The notes beneath the pieces are model-generated. The model did not search any database. It saw only the letters and a program-made list of their open reading frames with translations, and was not told the origin of the DNA. The position numbers and the translations under genes are program-made. Of a stretch of 64,000 bases of DNA, positions 55,139-64,000 are shown piece by piece; the stretch's first letter is position 1, and each line of letters begins with the position of its first letter. The stretch comes from Pararge aegeria (lineage: Eukaryota > Arthropoda > Insecta > Lepidoptera > Nymphalidae), in the NCBI RefSeq assembly GCF_905163445.1, contig NC_053200.1:13516001-13580000 (forward strand), given 5' to 3'.

Positions 55139-55645
55139 ATGCAAAAAGGTAAGGTAGGTGATAACTTCTTTATTTATTCGGGGCTTTTCTTAACAGTAAA
55201 AATGTCAGCCCCATCGTTCCCTTTACAAAAATTGATACTTCCTTTCTCTTATCTTAACTTAAAATCGAATAGCATTCTGGCTACCTCTGAATAAGGTGCC
55301 GCCAGGATATTTTGCCAAATCCCCACATCATGAAGATTTATTTTAAATTTCCATATTAATTGGTCCCTCATTGGCCTATTCCGAACCTTGATAACTTATA
55401 TATTAAACGTCCGATTGCATTGAATTAAAAAGTATTTTACTGCTACATAAATACCCTTGGTGATCAAAACTATTTATTTGAATAAGATTTAATTCTGAGA
55501 TAATATCGCATGAACTGAGTATATATATATATATTTTTTTTTTCTATCATTTTTGTAGGTAATAATGAGTACTTGAATCGTGCTATATAATTTTTATGGA
55601 TCATCAATAGTTTTCTCAGCGCTCACCTCTCAAAATTTTGCTACT
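55139..55645. other. Intron stretch, nothing recognised
   Basis: No gene or named repeat; a short (TA)n run lies near 55520. Confidence 0.35.
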
Positions 55646-55649
55646 TTGA

Positions 55650-55800
55650 ATTCAAATTCAAATTCATTTATTTCAAGTAGGCCTACTTTATAAGCACTTT
55701 TGAAACGTCAAGTATGTATGTTTGTGTGACTCTACCACCGGTTCGGAAAGCAGATTCTACCGAGAAGAGCCGGCAAGAAACTCAGTAGTTGCATAGTTTG
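55650..55800 (-). mobile_element. LINE-1-family 3' UTR
   Basis: Starts AATTCAAATTCAAATTCATT (tail repeat), then CAAGTAGGCCTACTTTATAA, GCACTTTTGAAACGTCAAGT, ACTCTACCACCGGTTCGGAA and GAGAAGAGCCGGCAAGAAAC, the reverse of 35985-36127. Confidence 0.8.
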
Positions 55801-56019
55801 GGTTACATTATTGCACTTTGTTTGCCACTGTGGTAGTTTGGCCAGTCAAAACCAGCCCAGTAAAGTACTGGACCTCGACGTAGCTTATTCGACACAAACA
55901 AACAACACAAAAATATATTTCTTCTCTATAATATTAGTGGAGAAGGAAAGATTATAAGCACTTTAAACTCTCTACTGACCACACCAAAAATCTCATCCTG
56001 TATTGTACATGAGGACAAA

Positions 56020-56105
56020 TGCATTTAAATGCGGAAAGCAGAGATATACTACCTATGGATATATATAGGGTTATTTATATCCGCTTTCCGCATTTTAATG
56101 CGGTG
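56020..56105. repeat. Imperfect inverted repeat around GCGGAAAGC
   Basis: CATTTAAATGCGGAAAGC (56024-56041) and GCTTTCCGCATTTTAATG (56083-56100) pair with one mismatch around a ~40-nt spacer. Confidence 0.6.
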
Positions 56106-56243
56106 CGGCGGTTTGAGATAGCTTGGCGCAAACAGCATTTGTGGGTGATTTATTCAAAGCAGACCAAACAATTGTATAGTACCCAAAATATCTATCGGTG
56201 AAATATAAAATGTTACTTTTTTATTTTATTCCACTACCCTACT

Positions 56244-56525
56244 ACTAGTTAGCCCTTGAATGCAATCTCACCTGGTGATAATGGTAGCGGGCTAACCTGT
56301 TTGGGAGTAAGGTAGTCATACCCTAATTGGTTTATACGCGACCTCGCACCGGAACACTAAATCGCTTAGCGTCACGTCTCTGTCGGTAGGGTGGTAACTA
56401 GCCACGGCCAAAGACTCCTACTAGACCTGACCAGAGAAAATTACAAATTGCTCCTTCCGGGAATCGAACCCGTGTCCTCCTACTTAAATACACAGCGCTC
56501 ACCGTTGCGCCAGGGAGGTCGTCAA
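56244..56525 (-). mobile_element. SINE-C, near full length
   Basis: On the minus strand: CGACCTCCCTGGCGCAACGG (A-box region), TGAGCGCTGTGTATTTAAGT, ACACGGGTTCGATTCCCGGA (B box), TTTGTAATTTTCTCTGGTCA, TTGGCCGTGGCTAGTTACCA, GCGATTTAGTGTTCCGGTGC, GGTTAGCCCGCTACCATTAT and CAAGGGCTAACTAGTAGTAG. This is the reference copy for the family here. Confidence 0.85.
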
Positions 56526-57195
56526 TAAGACCTATATATAATATATATTGCACGACTCATGATGCGAAGCATCAGAGAGTGCTTTACGATCGAAAAATTT
56601 TTTTTGCCTCATTTCGGCGGCTATTTTTATTATTATAGCCTTGTTAGTTCACGGAATCAAGATATTTTGCATACATAATTTAATGGAGATTAATTCCATA
56701 CTTTTAAAAAATTGATTTACTGCAATAGAATTGGTAAAAAACACCAAAATAGGTCAAAAAATTTTCCTGTCCGTCATGTGTGAAACCCGAAAACACTCTA
56801 ACTTGTGAAAAAATCCATTATTTAAGTTAAATTTTTTTTTAAATTCTAATCGACGATTGTAGGTCACTGAATGCGAATGATTAATTAATTCAGTGTAGTT
56901 TAATTGCAATTAATAAAAAACGAAAACTGCAAGACTGTATATCTCCATATATCCATGTAAAATTAACATGGATGGTGATATATCTATATCTATAGATATT
57001 ATGTACATTTTATTCCACCAGGGGCGCCTGTGCATCACTTTCCTAGTACAGCTGTATTGAAATTTTTTTTTTTTTTTTCTTTTTATTTTGCACGACTCAT
57101 GTGTTTTTTTTTTCGTTATTTACTGACAAATAATTGGATAGCTATTTTATTAATGAGACGTGCACTTTTGGATTTTCCAAATTTTTATATATATA
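56526..57195. other. Intron stretch, nothing recognised
   Basis: No gene recognised. There is a palindromic ATATCTATATC patch near 56975-57000 and a long poly-T at 57060-57080. Confidence 0.35.
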
Positions 57196-57203
57196 TATAC
57201 TAT

Positions 57204-57409
57204 CAGTGGCGTGTAGGTATAGAGGGTATGCACAGGGTAAGCAGATGATATAAAATGAAGAAAATCTCCAGTACGAGTAATAAAAAACTTGAGTATAGGT
57301 ATTGTAAGTTATAAAAAGCCTACCCTTAAGTATTTATAACTGTTACTGGAGATTTTCATCATTTTATATCATCTGCATACCCTGCGCATACCCTCTATGC
57401 ACGCCACTG
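57204..57409. mobile_element. Palindromic hAT MITE, 206 bp, complete
   Basis: Ends CAGTGGCGTG and CACGCCACTG. The whole element folds back on itself (GCAGATGATATAAAATGAAG against TTCATCATTTTATATCATCT; AATCTCCAGTA against TACTGGAGATT). Target duplication TATACTAT (57196-57203) and TATACCAT (57410-57417), 7 of 8. Confidence 0.9.
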
Positions 57410-57419
57410 TATACCATCA

Positions 57420-58110
57420 TGAAAACTGGGGTATAGTTTTTAGGTTTTTAGATTTTTAGGCATAACTACGACTGAATTCTGTGCAATATATTTTACGCAA
57501 TACTCGGACTGATATTGTAAAATTGGTTAAAAGATTCGTGAGCAAAGCGTGTTTGCTTTTTTGTGGCATTTCTCTATAATAATACGTACAAACATAATTT
57601 AACGGTGCATTATTTATAAAAAAAAAAAACTGTTTGGATTATTTACTCCCAAGCTTTTTTGTGCACAAAACAAGAATATGAATACATTGCTTCAAACTGC
57701 ATATTAGTTATTAAATAATAAAATAAAGACCTATTATTGATAAAGTAGAAATAAAAATATCACTGAACTACCGCATTCAATTTGTGCTGCATATGGTAGA
57801 AAATCGTAATATTTTGTATTTTGTATTAATTGCAAGTGATATACTGTTATCGGTTGTGGAGTTCTGTGTTCAATTTTTAAAGATCTTCTATTCTTGCCAG
57901 GTCTGCGTAGTGGTTATACCATTAAATGTGACTTTCACATAAAATCCTTCACTTGTTTTGAAGTCGGTTAAAAAATCCAAAGTGCTTAATGGACTAAGCA
58001 TTTCTATACACAAACATTACAATAAGGTCTTAAAATTAACTTTTATTACTTTTCTACAAGTTAACTCTTGACTGCAATCACATGTGCCTTTAATTAAACC
58101 GGCAACCACG
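57420..58110. other. Intron stretch, nothing recognised
   Basis: AT-rich, no gene or named repeat. A run of A lies at 57619-57630. Confidence 0.35.
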
Positions 58111-58115
58111 CACTT

Positions 58116-58322
58116 CATAAATAAATATACTACGACAATACACACATCGCCATCTAGCCCCAAAGTAAGCGTAGCTCGTATTATGGGTACTAAGAAGACT
58201 GAATATTTTTACGAATATGACACTGAAAAACATTCATGTTCATCAAACAAACATTTTTCAATAGTGGGAATCGAACCCATGGCCTTGGACTCAGAAAGCA
58301 GGATCGCTGCGCCGATCGGCCG
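58116..58322 (-). mobile_element. SINE-A with internal deletions
   Basis: TCATAAATAAATATACTACG, CATCGCCATCTAGCCCCAAA, TAAGCGTAGCTCGTATTATG and the head complement GTGGGAATCGAACCCATGGC, CTGCGCCGATCGGCCG. The AATATACATAAATACTTATA block and part of the head are deleted. Confidence 0.8.
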
Positions 58323-58329
58323 TCATAGT

Positions 58330-58910
58330 AGGTAGATTAAATTACTCTTCGTACCATCAACTAACTCCATGGAAAAATCAAGTTTATTGGTTGCTTAGTA
58401 AGGGCGTAAAGGAAGGACATACAAACAAACCGATTACGCGTTTAATATATCAATTTTATAAGTAATTTATTTATTTATTTGGTATCTATGACCCATCACT
58501 ACGCACTACACTATAACATAAATAGAATAATTAAAAACTAAACCAAATAAAAAAAATAAAAAACTTACATTAAATATTAATATGCAATATAAAAAAAAAG
58601 TTACCAATTAAAATTTCCGCGTCCAGGCAGCCCTACGTGGAGTTTAATATACAACTTGTGAATTGGAGAGTCGTATCGATTTATTAGTGCTTTCAGAATG
58701 CCGTTACTGCTTACCCACGTTCTTTTCATCAAGGATGCTATTCGATTTCTTCTGATGGCAAAAAAGTCATCAGCATGAGCCATCGCGAACATTTCTGATG
58801 CACTACAATAACGGAGTAAGCCCAACAAAATGCTTGTGTATAGAGTGCTAAACTTACATCTAGATATATATTAAAAAGTGTAAGTGAAAGCAAAGCGCGG
58901 TGCATACCTA
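58330..58910. other. Intron stretch downstream of exon A
   Basis: No gene or named repeat; minus-strand frames here are read-through from exon A into the intron past the donor site. Confidence 0.4.
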
Positions 58911-58916
58911 ACTCAC

Positions 58917-59073
58917 CGTCGTGCATAGGGTCGATGGTGTGTATCATGAGCTGCAGCAAACCATGACGGAACTTCGCGGCCGGTGGGGGGGCCTTGCTGG
59001 ACCCCGGCGTGGCGGTAACAGTAGCCGTGTTCGTCCCCACAGACGTCTCGCTCGATGTCGTCGCATTCCCGTG
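58917..59073 (-). CDS. Nckx30C: NCKX exchanger, exon A (cytosolic loop)
   Basis: Acceptor TTTGTTCTAG precedes 59073 (pyrimidine-rich tract TTGTTCT) and donor GTGAGT starts at 58916. There are 52 codons in phase 0 plus the first G of a split Gly. The product is HGNATTSSETSVGTNTATVT, ATPGSSKAPPPAAK, then FRHGLLQLMIHTIDPMHD. The last part is a conserved NCKX segment (LQLMIHTIDP.HDGK) leading into exon B; the Ser/Thr/Pro-rich start is typical of the variable cytosolic loop. The Ser/Thr/Pro-rich half also suggests a site of isoform variation. Upstream exons are beyond the window or not recognisable in 59074-64000. Confidence 0.93.
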
Positions 59074-59299
59074 CTAGAACAAATACAGACATTGGTCTTT
59101 TTTTGGTTCCATAAGCTGGTGACAATCAGTGACGTCAGTTTTATGTACATCCTAACCCTTCTTCTTACATTCAGGTTTGGTTGAAGCGATAAGTCCGCCT
59201 ATGGTACGTTTACATTCCTTCAATTGCTTTTGTTATTATTTTGTGTATGGTGCAAAGTTAAGTGTATTTGATTTGATTTCAGAATAGAGAAATACAGAA

Positions 59300-60140
59300 G
59301 ACAGAACTCTACAAATGTCCATGGCATGGTCAATTAAAAAAATCTAAAAGCTTATCAACTAACAAAATAACAGAAACAATATCTGCAATACTATGCAAAG
59401 GAAAAGGGTGATAATCAAGTAAAACGCAAGCTGTTCCGCAAAAGCCCATAAAAAAGAGAATAAAAAAAAAAAGTAAAATAAATAGAGAATAACATAGGGA
59501 AAAGAGAAAGACAGGAGATCGAAACCTTCTACAAATGTCCACAGCATGGTCAATTAAAATAATCTAAAAGCTCATCAACTAACAAAACAACAGAAACAAT
59601 ATCTGCAATACTATGCAAAGGAAAAGGGTGATAATCAAGTAAAACGCAAGCTGTTCCGCAAAAGCCCATAAAAAAGAGAATAAAAAAAAATTAAAATAAA
59701 TAGAGAATAACATAGGGAAAAGAGAAAGACAGGAGATCGAAACCTTCTACAAATGTCCACAGCATGGTCAATTAAAATAATCTAAAAGCTCATCAACTAA
59801 CAAAACAACAGAAACAATATCTGCAATACTATGCAAAGGAAAAGGGTGATAATCAAGTAAAACGCAAGCTGTTCCGCAAAAGCCCATAAAAAAGAGAATA
59901 AAAAAAAAGTAAAATAAATAGAGAATAACATAAGGAAAAGAGAAAGACAGGAGATCGAAACCTTCTACAAATGTCCACAACATGGTCAATTAAAAAAATC
60001 TAAAAGCTCATCAACTAACAAAACAAAAGAAACAATATCTGCAATACTATGCAAAGAAAAAGGATGATAATCAAGTAACACAGCAGCTGTTCTGCAAAAG
60101 CCCATAAAAAAGAGAATAAAAAAAGTAAAATAAATAAATA
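59300..60140. repeat. ~218-bp tandem array, about four units
   Basis: The marker ATGGTCAATTAAAA begins at about 59326, 59546, 59764 and 59982, giving periods of 220, 218 and 218. Each unit contains AACAATATCTGCAATACTAT, GGGTGATAATCAAGTAAAAC, GCAAGCTGTTCCGCAAAAGC, a poly-A-rich GAATAAAAAAAA block and GACAGGAGATCGAAACCTTC. Units 2 and 3 are almost identical; the last is more diverged. Minus-strand open frames recur once per unit and are repeat artefacts. Confidence 0.95.
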
Positions 60141-60234
60141 AATTAAGGTTAACTAAGACGATGTTTTGACAAGTTTGAAATGTTTTTTGAATGAGTCAAA
60201 AGACTCCCTAAAATATCACAGTTGCTTCTGTAAG

Positions 60235-60370
60235 CATTTAAAAGTTAGTCGACCCCAAAAATGTGGACAGATTTAATCACGTGAGTCGTTGGAAGTCGCT
60301 GAAATCAATCTCCCTACGAAAGACCTATTCCAAGCACTATAGTCAATCGTTTGATATAATGATTATGATG
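60235..60370 (+). pseudogene. RTE-like LINE 3' terminal relic
   Basis: GTCGACCCCAAAAATGTGGA, GTCGTTGGAAGTCGCTGAAA, CTCCCTACGAAAGACCTATT, CCAAGCACTATAGTCAATCG and a TGATTATGATGGTGAT tail follow the last ~120 bp of the 53.3-54.2 kb copy. It is heavily mutated. Confidence 0.65.
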
Positions 60371-60435
60371 GTGATACAAATGCTACGCTACTACTTTTCG
60401 TTTCAATCGATATGAGCTAGGTAAAGTCATTATCA

Positions 60436-60665
60436 CCTCATTACAAGTCTTCTAAGGAGCGCCAGATTACTCTCAGAATGACAAGGTTCTAGACCGTAGG
60501 CCGTAGCCAAGTTTGGATTGGTAGACGCCACACACCTTTGAGAAGTTTATGGAGAACTCTCAGGCACATTACCCCACGATGTTTCTCTGCACCGTTAATG
60601 TAATACCGTTAATAGGTTACAAAACGCACATAACTCCCAAAAGTTAGAGATGCGTTCCGGATATC
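60436..60665 (-). mobile_element. SINE-B, decayed
   Basis: CACCTCATTACAAGTCTTCT, CAAGTTTGGATTGGTAGACG, CCACACACCTTTGAGAAGTT, CACGATGTTTCTCTGCACCG, AAAACGCACATAACTCCCAA and AGAGATGCGTTCCGGATATC. The head is lost. Confidence 0.65.
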
Positions 60666-60714
60666 AAATTTACGTTACGTAACTTACCATATTAAGTTTA
60701 CGAATTATGTTATA

Positions 60715-60800
60715 ATCATCATGTAATGTAATAATGTACGCATCAAAAGTGCCACCTATGGCCTACTTGAATAAAGATATTTTTGACTTTTGACTTTGAC
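60715..60800 (+). mobile_element. LINE-2-family 3' terminal fragment
   Basis: AATGTACGCATCAAAAGTGC, CACCTATGGCCTACTTGAAT and TATTTTTGACTTTTGACTTT (tail). Confidence 0.75.
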
Positions 60801-61338
60801 TAGTATTGAAAAACAAGAATTGAAAGAAAGGCTAAACTCTTACCGCTATCACCGATTCCTAAAAAAAAGTCTCACCAATTTAAAAGTTAATACTACTTTT
60901 CGTTTCAATGGTAATAAGCTTTGTAAAATGCAGGAAATATTTTGGCTGGTGGTATAACATTTTATTGTGTTGTTATATTCTTTTAGTCGATGGTTTTATA
61001 TATTTTTTCTTAAATACACATACATAAACTTCGAGTCGGAACGAAGATATATAGCCCAATCAAGAATCGAACTAAAGCCCTCACGTTCGCAGTTCTATTT
61101 CTCTGGAATCATCAAAAGCTCGCTCTTATTGTTACAGCCTCCATTGTTGGCTCCAGAACAAAGACGATGGTCTTTATGATAATTAAAACAGTTACATAAC
61201 AATAATGAAAAGTTGTTTTATATGAAACGCTGGGATTCAAATTAAACAATAGCCCCACTTTTGCTCTACTTTGAACTGTTCCGGATTAATTAATTTGCAA
61301 GTGAATCGATTGAGACCTACTTATTGAATAAAGGCTGT
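60801..61338. other. Intron stretch, nothing recognised
   Basis: A decayed tRNA-like complement (AATCAAGAATCGAACTAAAG) lies near 61058. The 70-codon frame at 60967 has no motif. Confidence 0.3.
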
Positions 61339-61340
61339 AA

Positions 61341-61512
61341 GTCATCATCATCACCATCGGTGCAGGTTACAGTGCATGGATCTCCTCTCAGAATGTTCTA
61401 GAAGACTTTTTGCTGTAGTTTACAAGGCTGGCCCAATGCGGATTGGTAGACTTCACACACCTTCGAGAACATGATAAAAGACTTTCCTCACGACTTTTGG
61501 AAGATATATTTC
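61341..61512 (-). mobile_element. SINE-B, decayed 3' part
   Basis: GTCATCATCATCACCATCGG, AGGCTGGCCCAATGCGGATT, GGTAGACTTCACACACCTTC and GAGAACATGATAAAAGAC. The remainder runs into TTCTTTAGCGGCGTTAAG of another repeat. Confidence 0.6.
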
Positions 61513-61589
61513 TTTAGCGGCGTTAAGAAAAATCATGGGTGTGAAATTACACGATGTAGCGCTTTTTTTTTGCTTTTTCGGAAGGACAC

Positions 61590-62040
61590 TTGCCGATAAC
61601 CACCTAAGGGGTTGCTACGGCGTCACCGGGGGAGTGGGGCGAGCGCGAAAGCTCGCCATGAGAAGAGCCCCAGGGCTCGACGACATCGGGGGGAGTATGG
61701 GAGACGTCGACCCGAGGGTGCCTCCTGCGAGGACTCGGACCTCGGCTCGGTTCGACGTTAATCTGACTGTTGGTGGACTTTTGGACTAATCATTGTTTAG
61801 TCCGAACGCCCCCGTGACCGTGGTAAGGATCCACGTCCGGATGACGTCAGAAATCGGGGCCCTCGTCTTCGCCGGCGAAGACGCTGTGTATGTTGCGTGT
61901 GTGTGTGTTGTTGGGACACGTTGTCGGTAGTTATTTTGTCGTCAGGGTCGTCAAGGACATGCTTCGGACGTCGCCGCTTTGGTTCGACGTCGGGGACGGG
62001 GGTATAAGTGGACGCCTCGACCACTAGGGGGTTGGGGTGT
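61590..62040. repeat. GC-rich repeat patch
   Basis: It is strongly GC-rich against its surroundings. The first part (GGCGTCACCGGGGGAGTGGG, CTCGCCATGAGAAGAGCCCC, AGGGCTCGACGACATCGGGG) matches 25076-25165, so it is a dispersed repeat. A perfect hairpin GCGAGC/GCTCGC with loop GCGAAA lies near 61641-61658. Frames on both strands (84 and 125 codons) are low-complexity Arg/Pro-rich and have no family I recognise; a LINE 5' region is one possibility. Confidence 0.5.
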
Positions 62041-62229
62041 CGGACTGCATTTTCAAAGTAGGTCTTTGATAATGTTTTCATGTACTGGGAATTAGAATTA
62101 GAATTTGCAACAGAAAAATCCAATACCTGACAATAACTCTTGACTCGACCAAGGAATCGAATCCAGGACCTCAATATCCGTGGTTAAACATGCTAACATA
62201 TAGACCATCGAGACACTTAAGTTTTTACA

Positions 62230-62300
62230 TAAAGTAAAAGTCAAAGTAAACTATGACATAGGAGTGAGTTGATGGCGATAAATAAATTCGCCAACTTAAA
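62230..62300 (-). mobile_element. LINE-2-family 3' fragment
   Basis: AAAGTAAAAGTCAAAGTAAA, GGAGTGAGTTGATGGCGATA and AAATTCGCCAACTTAAAATA match the 42.7-kb copy over its 3' end; the rest is deleted. Confidence 0.6.
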
Positions 62301-62304
62301 ATAA

Positions 62305-62980
62305 TATTAGTTACTTCGAATTTATTGCATTCCCTATTTCAGTAGTTATAGAGCTCTAGCAGACAGACAGACATACTGATAAAAACAGAAGAGAGAAAGT
62401 GTCAAGTAAGCTCAAAAACCTCTCTTCACTCGATCTAAAATATTGTTGAGCCACGGAACGCTAAGGAGGTAACAGAAAAAGATTTTTCAGAAATACATTT
62501 TCATAAGCCATCTTTCAATTTGTTTTTAAGCGCGGATTCTTTTCACTTCAGGACGCGTAATCAGACTGTGAGTGGATCAAAGTAGCTAATTATATGCTTA
62601 AAGTGGCTTTGAAGATTGCTTTTGTAGTAATTTTTCCTCTTCAGAGTGCAACGTCGATGAAAATTTTCAATTGGTTTTTAACATTTAGTATTATGAAGAC
62701 TTTAAAAAACTGAAATGATTTCTGAACGTTACATATAATTATCATTTTCCTACAACTGACCACACGAAAACTCTCCTGCAGGAATAGCGAATTAGAGCAG
62801 TAACTCATAATGCTCTTCCAAGGCGGGTTGGCGAGCTTTAACGATTATTGTCACTTGTAAATAAAAATCAGGAGATGTGGCTTAGCGTGCTCTCAGAGGC
62901 CTGGAAGTAAATAATGCCTATAATAATTTATGACACTGGTCTGGTAATGATATTGTCTCGACACAAAAACTCAATAAGTA
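62305..62980. other. Intron stretch, nothing recognised
   Basis: No gene, named repeat or compatible exon was found. Confidence 0.35.
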
Positions 62981-62984
62981 TCAA

Positions 62985-63130
62985 ACAGGTTTTTGGCCTC
63001 ACTCGAAAGAATGTGTAAACCGCCATTTTGTGACGGCAGCCATCTTCGACCGGTTATCATCAATCTGGCTCAGAACACTCCGATTAATTCACCTTTCAAA
63101 CCAATAAAACTAAATCAAAATCGGTTCATC
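62985..63130 (+). repeat. Repeat fragment with CCATTTTGTG motif
   Basis: CCGCCATTTTGTGACGGCAG, CCATCTTCGACCGG and AAACTAAATCAAAATCGGTT are related to 15135-15180 (CACCATTTTGTGGCAGCGGC). The family is unrecognised. Confidence 0.45.
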
Positions 63131-63439
63131 TGTTCATTTTCTTATTTGTGCAATTTTGTTTATGTATTTTTTTTTTATATTATATTTTTGTACATATCTT
63201 TAATATGTCATGTTCATGTTTATTCTTTAAAATAATTGTTTTATAAATATAACCTAAAATAAACTATTTAAAACTAAATAAAATCTAAAACGTCCTCGAA
63301 ACCACCGCAGCGAGGCACAGTTCCTAAGATGCTGGCAGCATTGCCCCTTTGGATGGCCAAACTAATTCGTTGGCCAAGGTATGGCTTATGTATTTGTATT
63401 TAGCTATTTGAATGTAGGTTTATAATAATTTAACACCAC

Positions 63440-63560
63440 CTGTCCGCTCTCGCTCATCTTGTCCAAATAAAAGGTTGCCTGGCAGAGATCACTACTAAGC
63501 GATAAGGCCGCCTTTTGTATTCTACTTCTGTCTTTGTATTTCTATTGTTTTTTTTTATTT
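63440..63560 (+). repeat. Family F 3' tail
   Basis: AAAAGGTTGCCTGGCAGAGA, TCACTACTAAGCGATAAGGC, CGCCTTTTGTATTCTACTTC and TGTCTTTGTATTTC. The hairpin has one mismatch (TCACT/AGCGA). Confidence 0.55.
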
Positions 63561-63641
63561 TCCTAACTTCATAGTGCTGTACAAATAAAGATAATAAATA
63601 ATATTAAATAATAATAAATAATAATCTGTTCGGCCGCTACT

Positions 63642-63750
63642 ATGCCACACACACACACACACACATACACACTCACACACACAGACACACACACGCACAC
63701 ACACACTCCCACAAACACACACAAACACCCACTCACACACACGCACACAG
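63642..63750. repeat. (CA)n microsatellite
   Basis: A CA run with interruptions (TA, TC, GA, GC, AA). Overlapping frames of Thr/His or Val/Cys repeats are artefacts. Confidence 0.95.
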
Positions 63751-63839
63751 CCACCTTAAACTTTTTTCGTCGTGCTTTTCGTTTTTGCGTCGGGAGTTTA
63801 AAACTAAAGAACGACACGGATTGACCAACTGACTGATCC

Positions 63840-64000
63840 CTCAACACGCAGCTTAAACCACTACGCGAGTTGGGCTGAAATTTGGCATTTAGCTATTACA
63901 ACGTATAAGCACCCGCTACAAAAGAATTAAAAAATAATAATCCCCTACGGGGAAGGACATAATCGGGGACGAAAGTTTGAACGAAAATCGAACTTAACCT
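63840..64000. mobile_element. Possible Helitron-type repeat running off the window
   Basis: TTAAACCACTACGCGAGTTG, GGCTGAAATTTGGCATTTAG and ATAATCCCCTACGGGGAAGG resemble the internal part of Helitron-like repeats (compare GGGCTGAAATTTTTCACAC on the minus strand at 52.0 kb). No terminus is visible. Confidence 0.35.

Larger units (their letters stand above)
12212..59073 (-). other. Nckx30C: Nckx30C-like gene body (five 3' coding exons)
   Basis: The five exons join to 990 nt (329 residues and a stop) with all junctions in phase: A|B splits Gly (G|GT), B|C is phase 0, C|D splits Gly (G|GG), and D|E splits Gly (GG|G). NCKX proteins sit in the plasma membrane and extrude Ca2+ using the inward Na+ and outward K+ gradients. 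In insects Nckx30C acts in photoreceptors and neurons. The product here starts inside the central cytosolic loop; the N-terminal half with the alpha-1 repeat is outside the window. The alpha-2 residues corresponding to Asp548 and Asp575 of human NCKX2 are both Asp and are spaced by exactly 27 residues. Paralogue assignment within insect NCKX genes is from memory and less certain than the family. Confidence 0.9.

Noticed and set aside
58601..58916. Minus-strand frame continuing past exon A
   Set aside because: It crosses a strong GTGAGT donor and the exon A-exon B junction restores a conserved D-G-K-V-D sequence, so it is intron.
59330..59989. Repeated ~64-73-codon hydrophobic minus-strand frames
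   Set aside because: One copy per tandem unit; identical frames come from the 218-bp array, not from membrane-protein genes.
61797..62174. 125-codon minus-strand Arg-rich frame
   Set aside because: It lies in the GC-rich repeat patch, is low complexity and has no family match or splice context for the exchanger.
63555..63847. Val/Cys-rich minus-strand frames
   Set aside because: They read the complement of the (CA)n run at 63642-63750.
1..64000. CRISPR array, bacterial operon or phage system
   Set aside because: The tandem repeats found (14, 41 and 218 bp) have no unique spacers of regular length, and the window is plainly insect nuclear DNA.

Overview
The window looks like a piece of a lepidopteran (moth or butterfly) nuclear genome. 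It is AT-rich and dominated by introns, and it is full of short tRNA-derived SINEs, LINE 3' ends, hAT-type MITEs and Helitron ends of kinds common in Lepidoptera. The species cannot be named from the sequence.

The only host gene I can support lies on the minus strand: the 3' part of a K+-dependent Na+/Ca2+ exchanger (SLC24/NCKX family, best match in memory to insect Nckx30C). Five coding exons can be placed to the base, in transcript order 59073-58917, 33289-33093, 30019-29881, 28467-28215 and 12455-12212. All junctions are GT/AG and the joins keep frame: 990 nt give 329 residues plus a stop. They cover the end of the large cytosolic loop and the whole C-terminal membrane domain with the alpha-2 ion-binding repeat. 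The 5' exons (signal peptide, alpha-1 repeat) lie beyond position 64000. Introns are 25.6 kb, 3.1 kb, 1.4 kb and 15.8 kb.

Region by region: 1-12.2 kb is 3' flanking DNA with an RTE relic, a repeat carrying a hammerhead-ribozyme-like motif, an hAT MITE, a 2.1-kb-spaced direct repeat and one copy of a 420-bp element that recurs inverted at 42.2 kb. From 12.5 to 28.2 kb (last intron) there are LINE fragments and SINEs. From 28 to 33 kb four exons are separated by nested repeats. From 33 to 59 kb (large intron) there are SINEs, Helitrons, MITEs, several long near-perfect hairpins and the longest RTE reverse-transcriptase fragment. From 59 to 64 kb there is a ~218-bp tandem array, a GC-rich repeat patch and a (CA)n run.

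No intact mobile element, true tRNA gene, CRISPR array or bacterial-type operon was seen. The most interesting signal is a dispersed structured repeat (1.3 kb and 32.3 kb, decayed at 40.9 kb) whose core reads as a hammerhead self-cleaving ribozyme in the correct order. Stem II is kept by G-U pairs in the diverged copy. Several nested insertions have visible target-site duplications, and one has its empty site represented by sister repeats, so relative ages can be ordered.
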